In this document: positions 6,505 to 7,834 of the stretch, in pieces
Layout of the letters: each line of letters begins with the position of its first letter
How positions within the stretch are numbered: position 1 is the stretch's first letter
Assembly: GCA_947374445.1 (NCBI GenBank)
Contig: CANCBY010000112.1
Span: forward strand, 1 to 7,834
Origin: Pseudobdellovibrionaceae bacterium
GTDB lineage: Bacteria; Bdellovibrionota; Bdellovibrionia; Bdellovibrionales; Bdellovibrionaceae
Direction of reading: 5' to 3'
Length of the DNA: 7,834 nucleotides
Notes under the pieces: model-generated
Database searches by the model: none
What the model saw: the letters and a program-made list of their open reading frames with translations, nothing else
Told to the model about the DNA's origin: nothing
Program-made: the position numbers and the translations under genes

Positions 6505-6531
6505 AACTCTGAAAGCAAAGCTTTCAGAGTT
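6505..6531. terminator. Perfect 12-bp hairpin after the HD-GYP gene
   Basis: The arms 6505-6516 (AACTCTGAAAGC) and 6520-6531 are exact reverse complements around an AAA loop, 25 bases past the HD-GYP stop codon. Its position suits termination of that gene. There is no T-tract on the plus strand and only a broken one on the minus strand, so it is not a canonical rho-independent terminator. It could stabilise the 3' end or back up termination from either side. Confidence 0.5.
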
Positions 6532-6558
6532 ACCGCCCGAGAGCACCGACCCCCAACG

Positions 6559-6586
6559 AAAAACTCCGCCATTCGAGGGCGGAGTT
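6559..6586 (-). terminator. Rho-independent terminator of the hppA gene
   Basis: A 9-bp GC-rich stem, AACTCCGCC (6562-6570) with GGCGGAGTT (6578-6586), encloses a 7-base loop. On the minus strand it runs into five T residues (6563-6559). It lies 65 bases past the stop codon of the pyrophosphatase gene, in the right orientation to end its transcript. Confidence 0.75.
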
Positions 6587-6650
6587 AACGATTCTAAATG
6601 TCAGTTCTACATGTCATCGGCGCGGAGATCCGGCCAAGCAAATAAACGTC

Positions 6651-7834
6651 CTATCGAAGCGCAATCAACTGAGCGATCAAGAGCGATACAACAGACATCA
6701 CTTTGATCAAGATCGCAATACCTGGGCCCGAAGTATCTTTGAAAGGATCTCCGACCATGTCGCCGACAACCGCTGCTTTGTGAGCATCAGAGCCTTTTTT
6801 GTGTCCAGGAAGTCCGCCTTTTTCAATGAATTTTTTTGCATTATCCCAAGCTCCACCAGCGTTGGCCATAAACAAACTCATTGCAGCTCCAACAGCTAAG
6901 CCACCAGCAAGAAGGCCGGCCAATGCTTGAGGTCCCATCACAAAACCAACAACAACCGGAGCAACCACTGCGATCATGCCAGGCAAGATCATCTCGTAGA
7001 GTGCAGCACTTGTCGCGATATCAACAATTTTTGCAGGTTCTGGTTCTGCTTTGCCTTCAAGAAGTCCTGGGATTTCTTTGAACTGTCGTGCAATCTCAAC
7101 CACGATTTTACCAGCGGCACGGCCGACAGCTGTCATTGTTGTAGAGCCGACCAAAAATGGGAGTATAGATCCCAAAAGCAAACCAATCAAAACGCCTGAA
7201 GAAGTTAGGTCTAACTGCATAGCAGCCATTCCAGCAGCTTCACGCACGTGATTTACTTCCATATTGAAAGCCGAGAAAAGGGCCACAACTGTAAGAATTG
7301 CTGATCCAATCGCAAAACCTTTTCCGATAGCAGCAGTGGTGTTACCAACCGAATCCAACTCATCTGTGATTTCACGAACGTGAGCTGGCAGGCCCGACAT
7401 TTCAGAGATGCCTCCTGCGTTGTCTGCAATCGGTCCGTAAGCATCAACCGTCATAACAACTGCTGTTCCTGCAAGCATTCCAACTGCAGCTAGCGCAATA
7501 CCATACAGACCCAAAAAGTGATCGGCCGCGTAAGCTGCAGTCACCACGATCAAAGTGGGAATTGCCACAGACTCCATACCCACTGCCAAGCCACGGATCA
7601 CCGCAGTTCCAGCTCCAGTCAAAGCAGCTTCAGCCACCAAGCGGATGGGCTTCATTGCTGTGTAGTATTCTGTGATAAGACCAATCAGCGCGCCACCAAA
7701 TGCACCAGCAGCTAATGCCCAAGTCACATTTTGGCTCACATCTAACATTGGCATGGTGATAAAAGAAACCACAGTCAAAAGAACGGGTGGAATCATCAAA
7801 GAGCTACGAAGAACAGTTGCTGGTGCAGAATTCT
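6651..7834 (-). CDS. hppA: Membrane-bound proton/sodium-translocating pyrophosphatase, C-terminal 393 residues (5' end outside window)
   Basis: The frame stays open to the right edge (reading NSAPATVLRSSL before the TTG at 7799), so the N-terminus is missing; full proteins have about 680-770 residues. Hydrophobic segments alternate with the family's conserved loops. DAYGPIADNAGGISEM (from about 7445) and DAHKAAVVGDMVGDPFKDT near the C-terminus are two of the pyrophosphate/Mg-binding loops; the third (DVGAD type) lies outside. GNTTAAIGKGFAIGSA (from about 7346) has Ala after GNTT and Gly three residues later, the K+-dependent subclass signature. The enzyme splits pyrophosphate and pumps H+ or Na+ across the inner membrane. 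The residues that separate H+ from Na+ pumps, chiefly a Glu in helix 6, are upstream of the window, so the ion is undecided. The C-terminus, ending in a membrane helix, looks complete. A terminator follows. Confidence 0.95.
   Translation of the reverse strand, partial: NSAPATVLRSSLMIPPVLLTVVSFITMPMLDVSQNVTWALAAGAFGGALIGLITEYYTAMKPIRLVAEAALTGAGTAVIRGLAVGMESVAIPTLIVVTAAYAADHFLGLYGIALAAVGMLAGTAVVMTVDAYGPIADNAGGISEMSGLPAHVREITDELDSVGNTTAAIGKGFAIGSAILTVVALFSAFNMEVNHVREAAGMAAMQLDLTSSGVLIGLLLGSILPFLVGSTTMTAVGRAAGKIVVEIARQFKEIPGLLEGKAEPEPAKIVDIATSAALYEMILPGMIAVVAPVVVGFVMGPQALAGLLAGGLAVGAAMSLFMANAGGAWDNAKKFIEKGGLPGHKKGSDAHKAAVVGDMVGDPFKDTSGPGIAILIKVMSVVSLLIAQLIALR

Noticed and set aside
6881..7251. 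Several plus-strand frames opposite the pyrophosphatase
   Set aside because: They are antisense shadows of a highly conserved membrane protein and their composition is low-complexity Gln/Ser/Arg.

Overview
The window is a gene-dense piece of a bacterial chromosome of moderate GC content. It carries eight protein genes, two of them cut by the window edges. There are no RNA genes, insertion sequences or CRISPR arrays that I can see. Three things suggest a Bdellovibrio-like organism (Bdellovibrionota, formerly delta-proteobacteria): an HD-GYP protein with a short, unfamiliar N-terminal domain, a cysteine-rich 3D-domain lipoprotein, and a membrane pyrophosphatase. This assignment comes from family knowledge and was not computed.

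Layout, left to right. (1) Positions 2-574 (+) hold the C-terminal part of an alpha/beta hydrolase whose catalytic serine lies left of the window. (2) Positions 625-1341 (-) encode a SAM-dependent methyltransferase-like protein. After a 237-bp intergenic region, 1579-2466 (+) encode a short fold-type-I PLP-dependent (aminotransferase-like) protein. The two are divergent and may work together on an unknown small molecule. (3) Positions 2499-3320 (-) encode a lipoprotein with a 3D (MltA-type) domain, probably acting on peptidoglycan. (4) Positions 3454-5303 (-) form a two-gene operon. A histidine phosphatase (phosphoglycerate-mutase-like) is translated first, and an LCAT-like alpha/beta hydrolase overlaps its stop by 4 bases. 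A TAGACA-18-TATAAT promoter sits so close to the phosphatase ATG that the mRNA should be leaderless or nearly so. (5) Positions 5373-6479 (+), divergent from that operon, encode an HD-GYP cyclic-di-GMP phosphodiesterase with its metal ligands intact. (6) Positions 6480-6650 hold two strong hairpins between convergent genes; the second is a good rho-independent terminator for the gene on its right. (7) Positions 6651-7834 (-) encode the C-terminal 393 residues of a membrane-bound pyrophosphatase (hppA) with the K+-dependent signature.

The genes do not form one pathway. Together they are mostly envelope, lipid, signalling and bioenergetic housekeeping. The least explained part is the methyltransferase / PLP-enzyme pair. 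I see no complete, clearly new multi-gene system here; the best leads are that pair and the leaderless phosphatase-LCAT operon.
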